This document shows, one piece after another, positions 45,639-57,046 of a DNA stretch of 64,000 bases; the stretch's first letter is position 1; each line of letters opens with the position of its first letter. The stretch is from Cryptomeria japonica. Its lineage: Eukaryota > Streptophyta > Pinopsida > Cupressales > Cupressaceae. The stretch lies in contig NC_081412.1 of NCBI RefSeq assembly GCF_030272615.1, forward strand, positions 346,400,169 to 346,464,168, given 5' to 3'. Below the pieces are notes generated by a model. It was not told the DNA's origin and did no database searches. It saw only the letters and a program-made list of their open reading frames with translations. The translations under genes and the position numbers were made by a program.

Positions 45639-48263
45639 TGACCTCAAACAACGTCCATTTAAGTCTGAAGAAAATGATCTCGTCGAAGCCCTATCCAGAG
45701 TACCCTACGGTGTATTACATGTTGAAGATGCTAGATCATATTACCATTGGAAAGTAGAATATTTGGGTATGGTTGCTATTTTTTATCAATATAGAGTACT
45801 ATGTGATGATAATGGTATCTTGAAGGAACAATACAAGAAGGTTACCGACAAAGGGTTTCATCATGCACTTAACTTTATTGATGATTTTGTGGATGAACAT
45901 GTTAGATATGTGCTTAGCAGGATACATGATTAGTTTAAATGGCTTGACTGACCACATAAAATTTCTAAGGAAGCTATTCATGGATTCACTAGACTCTGTG
46001 CAACTGGTGAGGTACCTTTACTGAGATCCGTTCCTAAGAATGATGTGCAAAAGCTGACATGATCCAAATGGGATGGAAGAGCTATGACAGTGAACAATAT
46101 CAGTGATCCGACAGTGAAATATGCATCAATGGTGATTGGATACAAAGTATACTACTCTAGCAAGATGAACAGTGTATCGGTATCTTCTATTCATATTGCT
46201 TACCGGATGATCATATAAGATGTTGATTATGATCTATCTCAAGCACTGCGAAGTCAATTGATGTTGAACCTGGACTCTATTAAGAAGGACAAAAGATTGA
46301 GGTTCAAATTTGGTCAACTCATTCTTGGTCTATTCTATTCTTTTATTTTCAAAATTCTTTTTTCTGGTATTGGAGATATTCAATGGATTGGAGGAACACC
46401 TGCTCTAATGCAAATGAAGAATAGCATTAGGATGCTAGGTAATGATTTTGATAAGATTGCATGTGGATACTTCAAATATTTTCAGAAGAAAAAACATGTA
46501 AGAGAAAGGATACTGACAGAGGTAGTTAACCGGTATGAGAAAACAATCTATTTCATGATGGATACAGATACTTGTACGATGGAAGAAGTTGAACCCCAGA
46601 ATACCTGGGTTATGCCCATGGGGTATGAAGTTGGTAAAGATATATTGATTGCATATGATGACCATCTACTTGGTCAAACGGTTGATACCACAGCAAAAAG
46701 GTTTGGCACTTACAAAGAAAAATTCCTTCAAGTGCACTTAGAACTCAACCAACCGATGATAGCCAAGAAAGTTAGGAAAGAAGTTGAAGCCTTTGCTGAG
46801 CAAGATGGATTCACAAAGGAGTCTATTATTGAAGCTAGAGAAAAACATGTTGCTCAATGGGCTGGAACATCAAGTACTCCAACCGGCACCCCCACCGGTA
46901 AGCAAACAAGAGCTGGAAAAGGGAAAGCTACAGAAAAACCATCAGTTGTAAAGAAAGAGAAACCAACAAAAAAATCTTCAAAGATTCAGTTCAAGAAAGG
47001 AGGAAAGGTTCCTCCAACTGAACCTGTTAAAACTAGTAAAAGAAAGAAGCAACAAGCTTATAAATCAGCACTGATAGATGCAGATGAGGAAGACACTGAA
47101 TTATAAAAAGAGAAGAAAGTCCTAAGGAATAGACGCAAGAAATCAAAGGTTGTTGGAACTTACACTATCAAATCTGTGGAGAAACCGGTAAATAAACCTA
47201 TGCTCTTGATAAACTATTAAAAAGTATCATGGAATATGGTGTTCTTAAAGGTTTGAATAAATTGTTTGACAATCTTGGTGAGAATGAGCAAAGATTAATA
47301 GAAGATGCAGTAGTGTATATGATGAATAAATATAGTAAAGCCCTTATTGAGATGCAAGGGAAAATTTCAAATTCATTATACAACAAAATTGATGCAAGGT
47401 GGCAGGCTACAATGAAGAAGGATAGAGAATTTGTTGAGTATACACTCAAATATCTTCAACCGGAATCCACAAAGGAATAATTAGATGATATTTTGTTGAG
47501 AACAAAATCTTCCTTCAGATCTAAGAAAATATTGACAAGGATGCTAATCGGTGAGACTCAATCAGTCCAACAAGAGACTAAAATTTTGTTAAAGAAGGAT
47601 TTGGGTCTAATTCCTACTAAAGAGGAATATGATAAGGATGTTGAATCTGTAAAGCTTAAGGGTGAAGATTTTCCAGAGGGTATGAAACCTACTAATTTTA
47701 AGCACGATTAAATTATGTTAGATGACCAACCGGTGAACACACAAACAGAACCGGTGTTTATTCCTGATGATGATACTGGTGATAAAGTTGATAATACTAC
47801 AAACAACATAGATGTGTATGATGTAGATGTTCAAATGTCTGAACAACATGAGCAGAATAAAGAACAAGAAGGAAATAAAGAAGAAGGAGAAGAAGGATGA
47901 GGAGCCACTGGTAGATAATCAGACTGTAGATACGTAGCCACTAGTAATGGAAAGTAATAAAGAAAAGCAAGCAAAAGAGAAGAATGAAGAAACTTAAAAG
48001 GAAAAGGAAGAAGAGAAAACTAAAAAATAAAGAGAGAACAAAGGAGAATAAGGCATAAAATACTGAACCCATAGTGACACCTTTGTCACTTGATTCCAAA
48101 AAGAAAGTTGATGAAGAAGATGATGATGATGCAATAAGCATCCAAGGACCTCTTGACATGGATAAACCGAGTTCTACTGAGCTAATGGAGATTGCAACTG
48201 CAATACAATCCCAAGCTAAAAATAAGAGGATGAAAGAACAACAGGAGGCAGAGACCATAAGGA
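45639..48263 (+). pseudogene. ORF2 of outer element, N-terminal part up to the nested insertion
   Basis: Unknown protein. Blocks: ENDLVEALSRVPYGVLHVED, FIDDFVDEHVRYVLSRIHD, KYASMVIGYKVYYSSKMNSV, TAA at 46216, then RSQLMLNLDSIKKDKRLRFK, FGQLILGLFYSFIF, GIGDIQWIGG, YFMMDTDTCTMEEVEP and WVMPMGYEVGKDIL. A Lys/Thr/Pro-rich basic linker runs from 46740 to 47100. Helical SNSLYNKIDARWQATMKKDR at 47370 and acidic Glu-rich stretches to 47900 follow. The frame is constant from 45622 to 47106, then shifts twice. The longest intact run is 46219-47103. It is interrupted after ETIRM by the inner element and resumes in the same frame at 56082. No catalytic motif seen; nuclear or RNA-protein assembly roles are only guesses from charge and coiled coils. 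Confidence 0.72.
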
Positions 48264-49488
48264 TGATGAATACTAAGAGAGGGGGGTGAATTAGTATACC
48301 AAAAAATATTGTACTTAAACACTTTAATAGTCTAGCAGTAAACCGGTAAAATAGTTTAGCAAACAAACCGGTTAACACACATGCAAACCAAATAGCAAAT
48401 AATGCATTCACCCACAGAAGCACAATCACCATAACACAAGAGATTTTGACGTGGAAACCCAAATGGGAAAAACCACGGTGAGATGAAACTCACAAGTAAC
48501 TATCTGCAGAATAGTAACCAGACCGGTTAAGGTCATGCAATGTTCTTTACCAAAATAGATCCTATTAGGAATCTCAATCTCTGTTAGGAGATAAGTCCGA
48601 TTAAAGACTACCTTGTGAGAGGATTTTAGATCCAAAGATGTGAACCACCTTGTTAGAGGATTTACATAGGCTTTTATGGGCCTACCTGGTTAAGGGTTTC
48701 TAACTTGTCCAAGATGTGAGTAATCAACAAGTGAATGATCTAGCAAATGGCACGGTCTGCTTGATTAGATCCATTGTAGCTCATAGCTAATGCATTTCAG
48801 CATTACTTCAGTCTTCAGTAACTCCTTACTCTGTTACAACTCATAGACTTGATCTTCTTTATTAAGATCGCACATTCTGTTAAGATCATGCATTCAAGAG
48901 GTTTTACTACAAAACCTAACAGCCATACTCGCATGCTTTCTCTCGTAAAACCCTAGATATGATGTTCTTAAAAGGAATCTGATTTCATGTCGATCCAATA
49001 GGATTTCATTACAAGTTCCTAGGTTCATTGTATCTAGACACATTTGATAACACAACACAAAAACACCGTCAAAGTGTCGGTGGATGGTAACTCATCACAA
49101 AAATATACCGGTTGGTAACTCATCACAGAGTATTACCGGTTTGTCCAACTTTCTGATTACCGGTTGGTGACTCAGAGTAATACCTGTTCAAACAAATTTT
49201 CGGTTCACAAAACTTGAAGACTGGAAAAAGATAACTGTCGCTTGTGGCTCCTTTTCTCCGCTCCACTTGAGATCCTTAAACCGCTTGATCTCTCTATGCC
49301 ACTTGGGTCTTTATACCGCTTGAGATCAGTAAACACTTTTTGCATGACAACAGTAGTCTAAAGACTACAACATGATACCGATTTGGAACAATTATCAGTT
49401 GAGCATAATTCATACATTCTCAAAGTGATCTCATAGCAAGTGTGTGTCCATCAATGACAATCACAACATAATCATCAAAATGCCAACA
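48264..49488 (-). repeat. 3' LTR of inner element
   Basis: 1,225 bp, ends TGATG...CCAACA on the plus strand. Holds the copia-type block in complement at 48441-48478 and many ACCGGT or ACCGGTT motifs. Pairs with 54854-56076. Confidence 0.95.
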
Positions 49489-50030
49489 ATCTCCCCCTTT
49501 GGCATTGATGGCAACACTTAGGAAAAATTTTGACATCTAAGTGTTTTACAACAAAATTATGCCATAAGCAAAATTACTCCCCCTAAGCATATACACTATC
49601 CCTTTTGTAGAAAATAAAATGTATACTACTTCCATACTGAGATAAAAATGAAAGTATGCAAAGCATGCATCAAAATTTTAAATACAAAATACTACTCCCC
49701 CTTTGCCAACAATGACAAAGTACAGTTGAAAAACCCCTGTTCCATTAGCATTAAAAACTAATTAAAAAGTTTATGACAATAAAGAGTGAAACTTGTCAAA
49801 AACTGATTTAAAATCCTGCACAAATGTCTTCATGGATAAAGACCATGATTCAAGCAATGAGGTAGAAACCTCATTCTCCATTTACATTTGATAAACCTGC
49901 TCCTCCATGGCATCCATGGTACTCATCTCTTGAGTAACTGTTAGGGCATCTATATTGAGGTAGCATTTCTGGAGAATTTTCAGTCTTGGCAGTAGGACCA
50001 GTTGAAGTTCCTACAAATTACATGTCCGGT
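49489..50030 (-). other. 3' non-coding region of inner element with three G-run tracts
   Basis: On the minus strand, AAAGGGGGAGAT (49489-49500) is the polypurine tract beside the LTR. Two more tracts, TTAGGGGGAGTA (about 49575) and AAAGGGGGAGTA (about 49697), precede it. There is no coding frame. The same three-tract layout occurs in copy T. Confidence 0.75.
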
Positions 50031-53000
50031 TGCTTATCTCTGCCTCTCTTCTTCCAGACTGAAGTTGGAACCGGTGAGCAGTTTGTCCATATGTGGAGAA
50101 GGAATCATATGGCATCTTGAAGGTGCTAATAAATGACTACATATCAGATTCCAGTTTGTCCTTCTGAGTGAGTACATTATCACAAAATAAATGAGGTTGA
50201 CAAATCTTTCTGAGTAGTAGATTGCCCTCATCCATTGCATCTTTGATGTCCTTTTGTGCCTTCTAAAGTTTTGACCGAAGCTCATTCAGCTTCTTCACCA
50301 AGGCAATGTTCAGAGCCTTTTCATGCTCCTTTTTGGCATTTGTTTCTGCAACTTCTTCCAGGCTTTGGACCTGGTCTTCCACAACTGTACATAGAAGCTT
50401 TAATTGGGCAAGTGAGGAATTGGTACTGGGGAGGTTTGTACCGGGTATCAAATTGGTGAGTGTTTCCGCAGCAATTTGGATAACATCTTCCTCCTTTTTC
50501 CTCCTTAGAGCATCCAATCGCTCTTGAGCAATCTTAATGCTCTACAGTAGCTCTGATTTGTTTGTAGACTGGAGGTCAATAGGACTGGTAATGTCAGTGG
50601 GTTTGGCTTGACTACCGGTTGCCTTTGGAGTCTCCATCTGAGTGCTTTGTGCCACTTCTTCTTTCTCTTTGGCTTTCTTCTTGTCTTCTTTTGCCTTCTT
50701 TTTCTCCTCTTCTTTCTGCTTCTCTTCATCTTCAGACTTTTTCTTCTCCTCTTCCTTTCTCTTCTCCTCTTCCTTTTTCTTCTCCTCTTCCTTTCTCTTC
50801 TCCTCTTCCTTTTTCTTCTCCTCTTCCCTTTTCTTCTCCTCTTCCTTTCTCTTCTCCTCTTCCTTTTCTGCTTCCTTCTTCTTCTTCTCATCCTCTTGTT
50901 TCTTATTCTCCTCTTCTTTTCTCTTTTCTTCCTCTTTCTTTTTCTTCTTATCCTCTTTCTTCTTTTCCTGTTCTGCCTGTTTTGTCTTTTCTTTCTCCCG
51001 TTTCTTCTTCTCTTCCTCTGCCTGTTTTCTCTTGTCTTCCTCCTGTTTCTTCTTTTCTTCCTCTTTCTATTTTCTCTTGTCTTCTTTCTATTTCTCTTGA
51101 CCTTCTATTTCTACTAGTACATCCAGAGTAACATTATCACCATTTAAGGCATCAACATCAATCGGTTCCATTTGAGTGGTGACCGGTTCTCCTTCATTGT
51201 TGTATACTTCATCCGGTTGAGTGATTTCCGATTCTTGCTCTTCTTTTATGTTGGCTTCAGCCACTTCATGCAGTCTTAAAGTTGATTGAGCAAGGGAGTG
51301 GGTATCTTTGACCACTTCTAGAACTTTTCCTTCCAATAGCAGGAGTATTCTTCGTCTCATGAAGAAGAGGCCCTTATATTTCTCCACCACTTCATACAGT
51401 TTTGTTTTAGGCACATCAGGAAAGTATTGTGCAAATACTTCCTCTCTTATTTCTTGTTCCTTTTCTATGGAAATGCGCCACTTGTTGTCTAAAGAATTAT
51501 ACAAAGAATCAGGTGTCTCAGATTTAATTTCTGATGGCCACCGATCATTAATACATAAATAATTGATAACTTCCTGTTCAACTTCTTTCTTTTCATCATC
51601 ATTAAAATCATCAAAGAACTCTTTCAAATCACCAAGTACTTTTCTTCTAATATTCTTAATTGTTCTTTGACAATGTGTCAAAGGTTTTTAAGAGGAAATA
51701 TCAATATTTATCGGTGCAGATGTTGTCAGTTCACTCTTTGTCTTTTTCCTCATTTTCCTAGTCTTCTTAGGTTGTTCTTCAGAGACAGTGTCCTCTCAGT
51801 CTGGTGTATTTATTTTTGTCTTCCGCTTCCTCTCAAAGACTTTGGCAAGTGCACCTTCTGGTTTCTTCTTTGCTGGTGACCGCTTGGTCACTTTGGGACT
51901 TGCTGTGGTAACTGGTGCCGATCCTGAAGGCACTACCTTTCCCTTCTTTACTAAGGGTTCTTGAACCGGTGTAATCCTTTCCAAATAGGTGCCGGTTCTC
52001 TTTTCCTTTGGATCAAGGGGTGAGGCGATTAGGGTAGAGGCATACCCATCTAACATGTCATTCATTACCTCATATCCCATTGGTTCCACTTCTTCCTGTC
52101 TAGGCTCAACCGCCTCCATTATGCACTCATCAACTTTGATGGTGAAGCAGATGTCCTCCTCATACTTTTTGACAATATCGCCGGATATTCTTACTCTTTG
52201 GTTCATTTTGCATCCGAACTCATCAAAATATTTGCTCAGCACTTCCAAATAACCAGTTCCTACCGCTTGTACAATTTCCTTGATTTTCTTTGTCACCGGT
52301 TGGTCAGCAGACCACTGAATATCACCTACTCCTAGAAAATAGCCTTGAAAGTAGAAGAACAACCCAACCAATAGTTGTCCAAACTTAAATTTTAGGGCAT
52401 TGTCTTGTTTGATCAACTTGAGGCTCAACAAAAGTTGTCTTTGCATACCAGTGCACAGATCAAATGACGCATCTTACTTGATCATCCTGTAGGTGGTATT
52501 TACCGTTGTAGCAGAGACAGAGTTGATTCTATTGGCATGGAACATCTGGTATCCTATCACCATACATGCATATTTGACCAGATCATCCTTGATGGAATTG
52601 ACAGTCATTCCTTGTGAATTGCTCATAGAACCGGTGAGCTTAGTTATTTTTGTCTTGCTAATCTTTCTTAGGGCTGGCACTTCACTGACGTTGCAGAAAC
52701 TGGTGACGACATGAATCACTTCTGGTGTGATATCATGCGTCTGCTCTAAGTACATCTTATCACCATGTACTCTACTCAGAATAATTCGAATGTGATCATC
52801 CGAAAATTCTTCAAGAAAATAGGCTACGTTGTGAAGTTTCTTCTTTTCCAGAATGTTGAATTCTGGTTTAATCTTCTTATCCTTTCCACAAAATAGACTC
52901 AACTGGGAATGGATCATCAGAGATCCTAGCTCTTCAATCTTGCAGTCAATGAAATCTGAAATTCCTTCTTCCACTATGACACCAGCGGGTATTTGAGATA

Positions 53001-53082
53001 GGGCATTGTATTTTGCCTTCCGTTGAACGAAGTCTACAGAATCAATGGGTACAGTAGAGCTAGCATGTGATGTTGAAGCCAT
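50031..53082 (-). pseudogene. ORF2 of inner element (about 940 codons, one frame, few stops)
   Basis: Starts at MASTSHASSTVPIDSVDF (ATG 53082). The frame is unbroken to about 50263, with stops at 52474, 51796, 51688, 51088, about 51067 and about 50548. Regions: a helical N-terminal domain (53082-52000) with LHNVAYFLEEFSDDHIRIIL, YACMVIGYQMFHANRINSV, LKFKFGQLLVGLFFYFQG, GVGDIQWSADQP, IMEAVEPRQ and PMGYEVMNDML. A Lys/Pro linker follows (51950-51800). A helical block, TPDSLYNSLDNKWRISIEKE (about 51500), aligns with outer. A Glu/Lys repeat (51087-50660) and a C-terminal coiled coil (AQLKLLCTVVEDQVQSLEEV) complete it. The last part, 50262-50031, is frame-shifted. No known family was recognised. 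Preservation of frame over 2.8 kb argues that the protein mattered until recently. Confidence 0.78.
50560..51110 (-). repeat. Polypurine minisatellite coding Glu/Lys repeats
   Basis: The minus strand is almost pure purine, built on gaggagaagaaaaaggaa-type units of 18-36 bp, and encodes EEEKRKEEEKKK repeats that would form a single long charged helix. The opposite strand's long Phe/Leu/Ser-rich frames at 50608-51131 are by-products. Such mirror-like polypurine DNA can adopt triplex structure. Confidence 0.85.
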
Positions 53083-53529
53083 GATAAATAGAGAATTTTG
53101 AAAAATACCTTCATAGATCAAAATTTAGGGCTTCACAATTTGAACTTCGCTACACACTCCTTCAGTTGCTGAAATACCGCTTTGCATTCTACACTTCTCC
53201 AATAGATGTTTGCTTCAGATTCTTCTTCGGGATTTTGATAAATTCTTTGAATCGCAATGTAAATCTCTTTTCTTTGCTCTGCACTTGAAAACTTCTTTGC
53301 TTGAAAAATGATAGTGAGAAATGATTTGAAAATTCCTTTTAAACAGATTCTCCACCTACCATAATAAATGCTCCACTATTAGGGCGTAAACCCTAATTTT
53401 TCCTTATACCATTTCTGGTCTTCTGCCAATCTGATAGGTATCTCATACCGGTTAAGGTCTTTTACCGGTGTCAACCGGGGGTTCAATATATTTCACCGTT
53501 TGCTCCCCCTAACCTTTTTTGATGCTTAG
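53083..53529 (-). promoter_or_regulatory. gag-ORF2 intergenic region with promoter-like block (inner)
   Basis: Read leftward: GGTTAGGGGGAGCAAACGG (about 53519-53501), then agcatttattatggtaggtggagaat and a TATA-like TTTAAAAGG at 53343-53335. About 250 bp of leader rich in gaagaa and aaag follow, then the ORF2 ATG. Order and sequence match 45139-45360 of the outer element. This looks like a core promoter with a 5' untranslated leader, inferred from conservation and layout. Confidence 0.5.
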
Positions 53530-54803
53530 TTTGTCGGTTCAGCGACTTCCACACTAGGTGCAAAAACCGGTTCTTCTTGAATCACTTCTTCTGGCTTCTT
53601 CTTTTAGGTTTTCTTCATATCTGCTTGAACAATTTCAACATCAATTTTTCCTTCCGGAGTGACTGGTATATCATTCGATATACTCTTTCTTGCTCTGCAA
53701 AATCTTGCTGTATGACTAGGTTTGTTGCAGTGATAGCAAACCATTCCAGGTGCTTTCCAAGGTCCATTATTCATGTTTCCATTCTTCCTTCTGCATGTTG
53801 CAGCAGTGTGACCATGACCATGATAAATCACACAGATTTCTCTCCATCCAGTTGCCGCTTGATAGCTACCGCTACCTTACTGATGACTATAGGTATTAAA
53901 CCGGTTTGGGTTCCAGTTCCAGAGGGTTCAGGAAAAACTCCTTGATTCCTTTGAGAATACCTTCCGGTATTGTGCATGACAGACCTGCATTCAAATGCTC
54001 TATGCCCAAACTTGTTGCACGCATAACAATTACCATTGAATCTATTGGATCTAGGCTTATCATTTAGAAAATAAGAAAAAGTATTGTAAGCCTTACTTCT
54101 ACATACATTAGTAGTGTGTCCTTCCTTGAGACAGTTAAAGCAAACAGGTTTGAACTTTTGCTTACCTTTATCCTTTGATGCCGGTTGTTTCTTTGATGTT
54201 CCACTTTTTGTTCCAGAGGTCTCACCTTCCTCATATTCAGAGAAACCAAGTCCATTGGTATTCTTTACCGGTTTAGCTGATTCAAGCTTCTACTCTAGCT
54301 TGACAGAGCTCTTATTAAATTTGGCAAGTATTTCCTTTAACTCAGTGAGTTCTTTGGAAATGGCAACATTGGATTCCTTCAAGGTTGCATTCTCAGAGAT
54401 ATCCATGTTTAGTTCACCTTGCACTTCTTCTTTTTCCATTTTTCTTCCATGAAGACAAGCGGTATGCACTGATCTCTTTCTTTAGCTTGGAGATCTCATG
54501 ATCTTTGTCTTTTACCAGATCTTCAGCTTTCCTCCAGTTCTCAAGCTCTTGACACATTCTGATGGTTAGGCCTTCAAGTTTCCTTCTTAGGTTGGCATTG
54601 GACTCATTCAGTTTTTCAACTTCTTGAATTAGGGCTTCCATGTCCACTTCATCAGAAGAATTGTTTTCAGTTAGCTCCATCAGTTTTTCAGCATGCTCTC
54701 TTCTTTTTGCCTAAGAGGCCTTATATTTGACCATAAGTTCATCATAGGCTTTCTCAAACTAAGTGAGTTGATGAGTAAGTTCTATCATAGTGTATTCCCC
54801 CAT
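53530..54803 (-). pseudogene. gag: Shortened copia-type gag (inner)
   Basis: ATG 54803 lies 36 bp after the primer site. An N-terminal coiled coil (KRREHAEKLMELTENNSSDE, IQEVEKLNESNANLRRKLEG, LVKDKDHEISKLKKEI) precedes four knuckles. CFNCLKEGHTTNVC and CYACNKFGHRAFEC are intact. CVIYHGHGHTAATC has lost one Cys. CYHCNKPSHTARFC is intact. Breaks are early stops in the first 40 codons, a frame change near 54440 and another near 53830. The knuckle series is better kept than in outer, which shows the ancestral four-knuckle arrangement. It ends near 53530, just before the intergenic polypurine-like tract, as in outer. The capsid N-terminal domain is missing in both. Confidence 0.83.
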
Positions 54804-54838
54804 ATCTCTTTCCAAGTGGTTAGACTTATAGAAAACCT

Positions 54839-54851
54839 GGCTCTGATACCA
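54839..54851 (-). other. Primer-binding site of inner element
   Basis: On the minus strand TGGTATCAGAGCC begins two bases after the LTR end, complementary to initiator tRNA-Met. Identical to the site in the outer element. Confidence 0.95.
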
Positions 54852-54853
54852 AT

Positions 54854-56076
54854 TGATGTATACTAAGAGGGGGCTGAATTAGTATACCAAAAAATACTAT
54901 ACTTAAACACTTTAATAGTCTAGCAGTAAACTGGTAAAAAAGTTTAGCAAACAAACTGGTTAACACACATGCAAACCAAATAGAAAATAATGCATTCACC
55001 CACAGAAGCACAATCACCATAACACAAGAGATTTTGATGTGGAAACCCAAATGGGAAAAACCACGATGAGATGAAACTCACAACTAACTATCTACAGAAT
55101 AGTAACCAGACCGGTTAAGGTCATACAATGTTCTTTACCAGAATAGATCTTGTTAGGAATCTCAATCTCTGTTAGGAGATAAGTCCGATTAAAGACTACC
55201 TTGTGAGAGGATTTCAGATCCAAAGATGTGAACCACCTTGTTAGAGGATTTACGTAGGCTTTTCTGGGCCTACCTGGTTAAGGGTTTCTAACTTGTCAAA
55301 GATGTGAGTAATCAACAAGTGAATGATCTAGCAAATGGCACAGTCTGCTTGATTAAATCCTTTGTAGCTCATAGCTAATGCATTTCAGAATTACTTCAGT
55401 CTTTGGTAACTCCTTACTCTGTTACAACTCATAGACTTGATCTTCTTTGTTAAGATTGCACATTGTGTTAAGATCACGCATTCAAGAGGTTTTACTACAA
55501 AACCTAACAGCTATACTCGCATGCTTTCTCTCTTAAAACCCTAGACATGATGTCCTTAAAAGGAATCTGATTTCATGTCGATCCAATAGGATTTCATTAC
55601 AAGTTCCTCGGTTCATTGTATCTAGACACATTTAATAACACGACACAAAAACACCGTCAAAGTGTCGGTGGATGGTAACTCATCACAAAAATATACCGGT
55701 TGGTAACTCATCACAGAGTATTACCAGTTTGTCCAACTTTTTGGTTACCGGTTGGTGACTTAGAGTAATACCAATTCAAATAGATTTCTGGTTGAAAAAA
55801 CTTGAAGACTGGAAAAAGATAACTGTCACTTGTGGCTCCTTTGCTCCGCTCCACTTGAGATCCTTAAACCGCTTGATCTCTCTATGCTTCTTGGGTCTTT
55901 ATACCACTTGAGATCGGTAAACACTTTCTGCATAACAACAGTAGTCTAAAGACTACAACATGATATCGGTTTGGAACAATTACCGGTTGAGCATAATTCA
56001 TGTATTCTCAAAGTGATCTCATAGCAAGTGTGTGTCCATCAATGACAATCACAACATAATCATCAAAATGCCAACA
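54854..56076 (-). repeat. 5' LTR of inner element
   Basis: 1,223 bp, partner of 48264-49488. The copia-type block lies at 55029-55066 in complement. Flanked by AAGGA at 56077-56081. Confidence 0.95.
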
Positions 56077-56081
56077 AAGGA

Positions 56082-56770
56082 GTGCAGTAGATATTTTGTC
56101 TAGTCTCCTACCAGAGACTGATATAGGAATTTTTTCCACACCTATTGACAAGCTTGGACAACTTGTTTATGATGTCGGAGAGCAGATAAAATCATTAGAG
56201 GATGCAACTTATGTCAATGTGGAGAAAAACTACAAGAAGAAGAGGACAAAGCACTTGATGTCTAAAATTGATAAAGGTAAAGTGGCTCTTACTATTAATA
56301 AGGATTATTTGAAGGAAACATTGGAAACCAGAGGTAAAAATCCTCTCTACTGTTTCAACATTTTCCTTATTTTGTGTTGATTTGAAGAAGAAAAGAGATG
56401 AAGCTGAGCATGAACTTGAGGTTGTAAGTGAGTCATTTAAACCCCTTAATGACTCTACTATTCATTTTGGAAGATCAGTTGTAGAACTTCAGCACAAGCT
56501 GAAAGTATATGAGCAGGAATAGGTAAAAAGAGCCAGATTCCTGCAAGAACTTCAAACACAACTTATACCAAAGGTCAAAGTATTACATAGAGAATATAAA
56601 GAATGTGAAGTCGTTCTTGCTAATGAGTATTGTTGATGCTATGGAGGAACTAGCTGGACAAATCAAGACTCATGTGGAGATCGTTGGCATAATTTTAGAG
56701 ACATGGCATAATGACTTTAAAAATTTGAAGTCTCATTTTAGTGATGTTTTTTCCATAATTCCTATGTAAA
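56082..56770 (+). pseudogene. ORF2 of outer element, C-terminal coiled-coil part
   Basis: Resumes in the frame left at 48263 (the insertion plus duplication is a multiple of three). DIGIFSTPIDKLGQLVYDVG and EQIKSLEDATYVNVEKNYKK align with the inner element's AQLKLLCTVVEDQVQSLEEV region. Further coiled coil follows (FGRSVVELQHKLKVYEQE), with an end block EELAGQIKTHVEIVGIILET ... NDFKNLKSHFSDVFSIIPM stopping at 56767-56769. Frame changes occur near 56370 and 56630. Confidence 0.7.
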
Positions 56771-57046
56771 GACTTTATGACTCTTATATCTATATATATG
56801 CTCTTACACAAATTTTGATATCACGTGTATTTTTATTTTTCATGGCATTGTTGTCAAAGGGGGAGTAAGCGTTGAGTCAAAATTTTATATGTAAATGTAT
56901 ATTGTATTTTGTTATAGCATGCAATTGCTAAGGGGATCAAATGTCATGGAGTATATGTCATTTAGTCCATTTAGTCAATTTTTGTTTTGCACATTTAGTT
57001 GACAAAATTTTTCCTAAGTGTTGCCATCAATGCCAAAGGGGGAGAT
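56771..57046 (+). other. 3' non-coding region and polypurine tract of outer element
   Basis: tcaaagggggagtaag (about 56854) is a first G-run and gctaaggggatc (about 56928) a decayed second. AAAGGGGGAGAT at 57035-57046 is the polypurine tract abutting the LTR. ttgccatcaatg just before it is complementary to cattgatgg within the LTR. Confidence 0.85.

Larger units (their letters stand above)
48264..56076 (-). mobile_element. Inner copia-derived non-autonomous LTR element
   Basis: LTRs 48264-49488 and 54854-56076; on the minus strand they start TGTTGGCATTTTGATG and end TACATCA or TTCATCA. The target duplication AAGGA lies at 48259-48263 and 56077-56081. The primer site is at 54839-54851 and the polypurine tract at 49489-49500. 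The interior, 5.4 kb, has the short gag and ORF2 and no recognised pol domain. LTRs differ at about one base in twenty in the 320 bp compared, younger than the outer element, as nesting requires. It is the best-preserved copy of the family here. Confidence 0.95.

Noticed and set aside
47941-48462. Minus-strand 173-codon frame across the outer/inner junction
   Set aside because: It spans an insertion boundary and is antisense to the Glu-rich part of ORF2.
50608-51131. Three long plus-strand frames rich in Phe, Leu and Ser that look like membrane proteins
   Set aside because: They are the complement of the Glu/Lys polypurine repeat in ORF2; the composition alone keeps all frames open.
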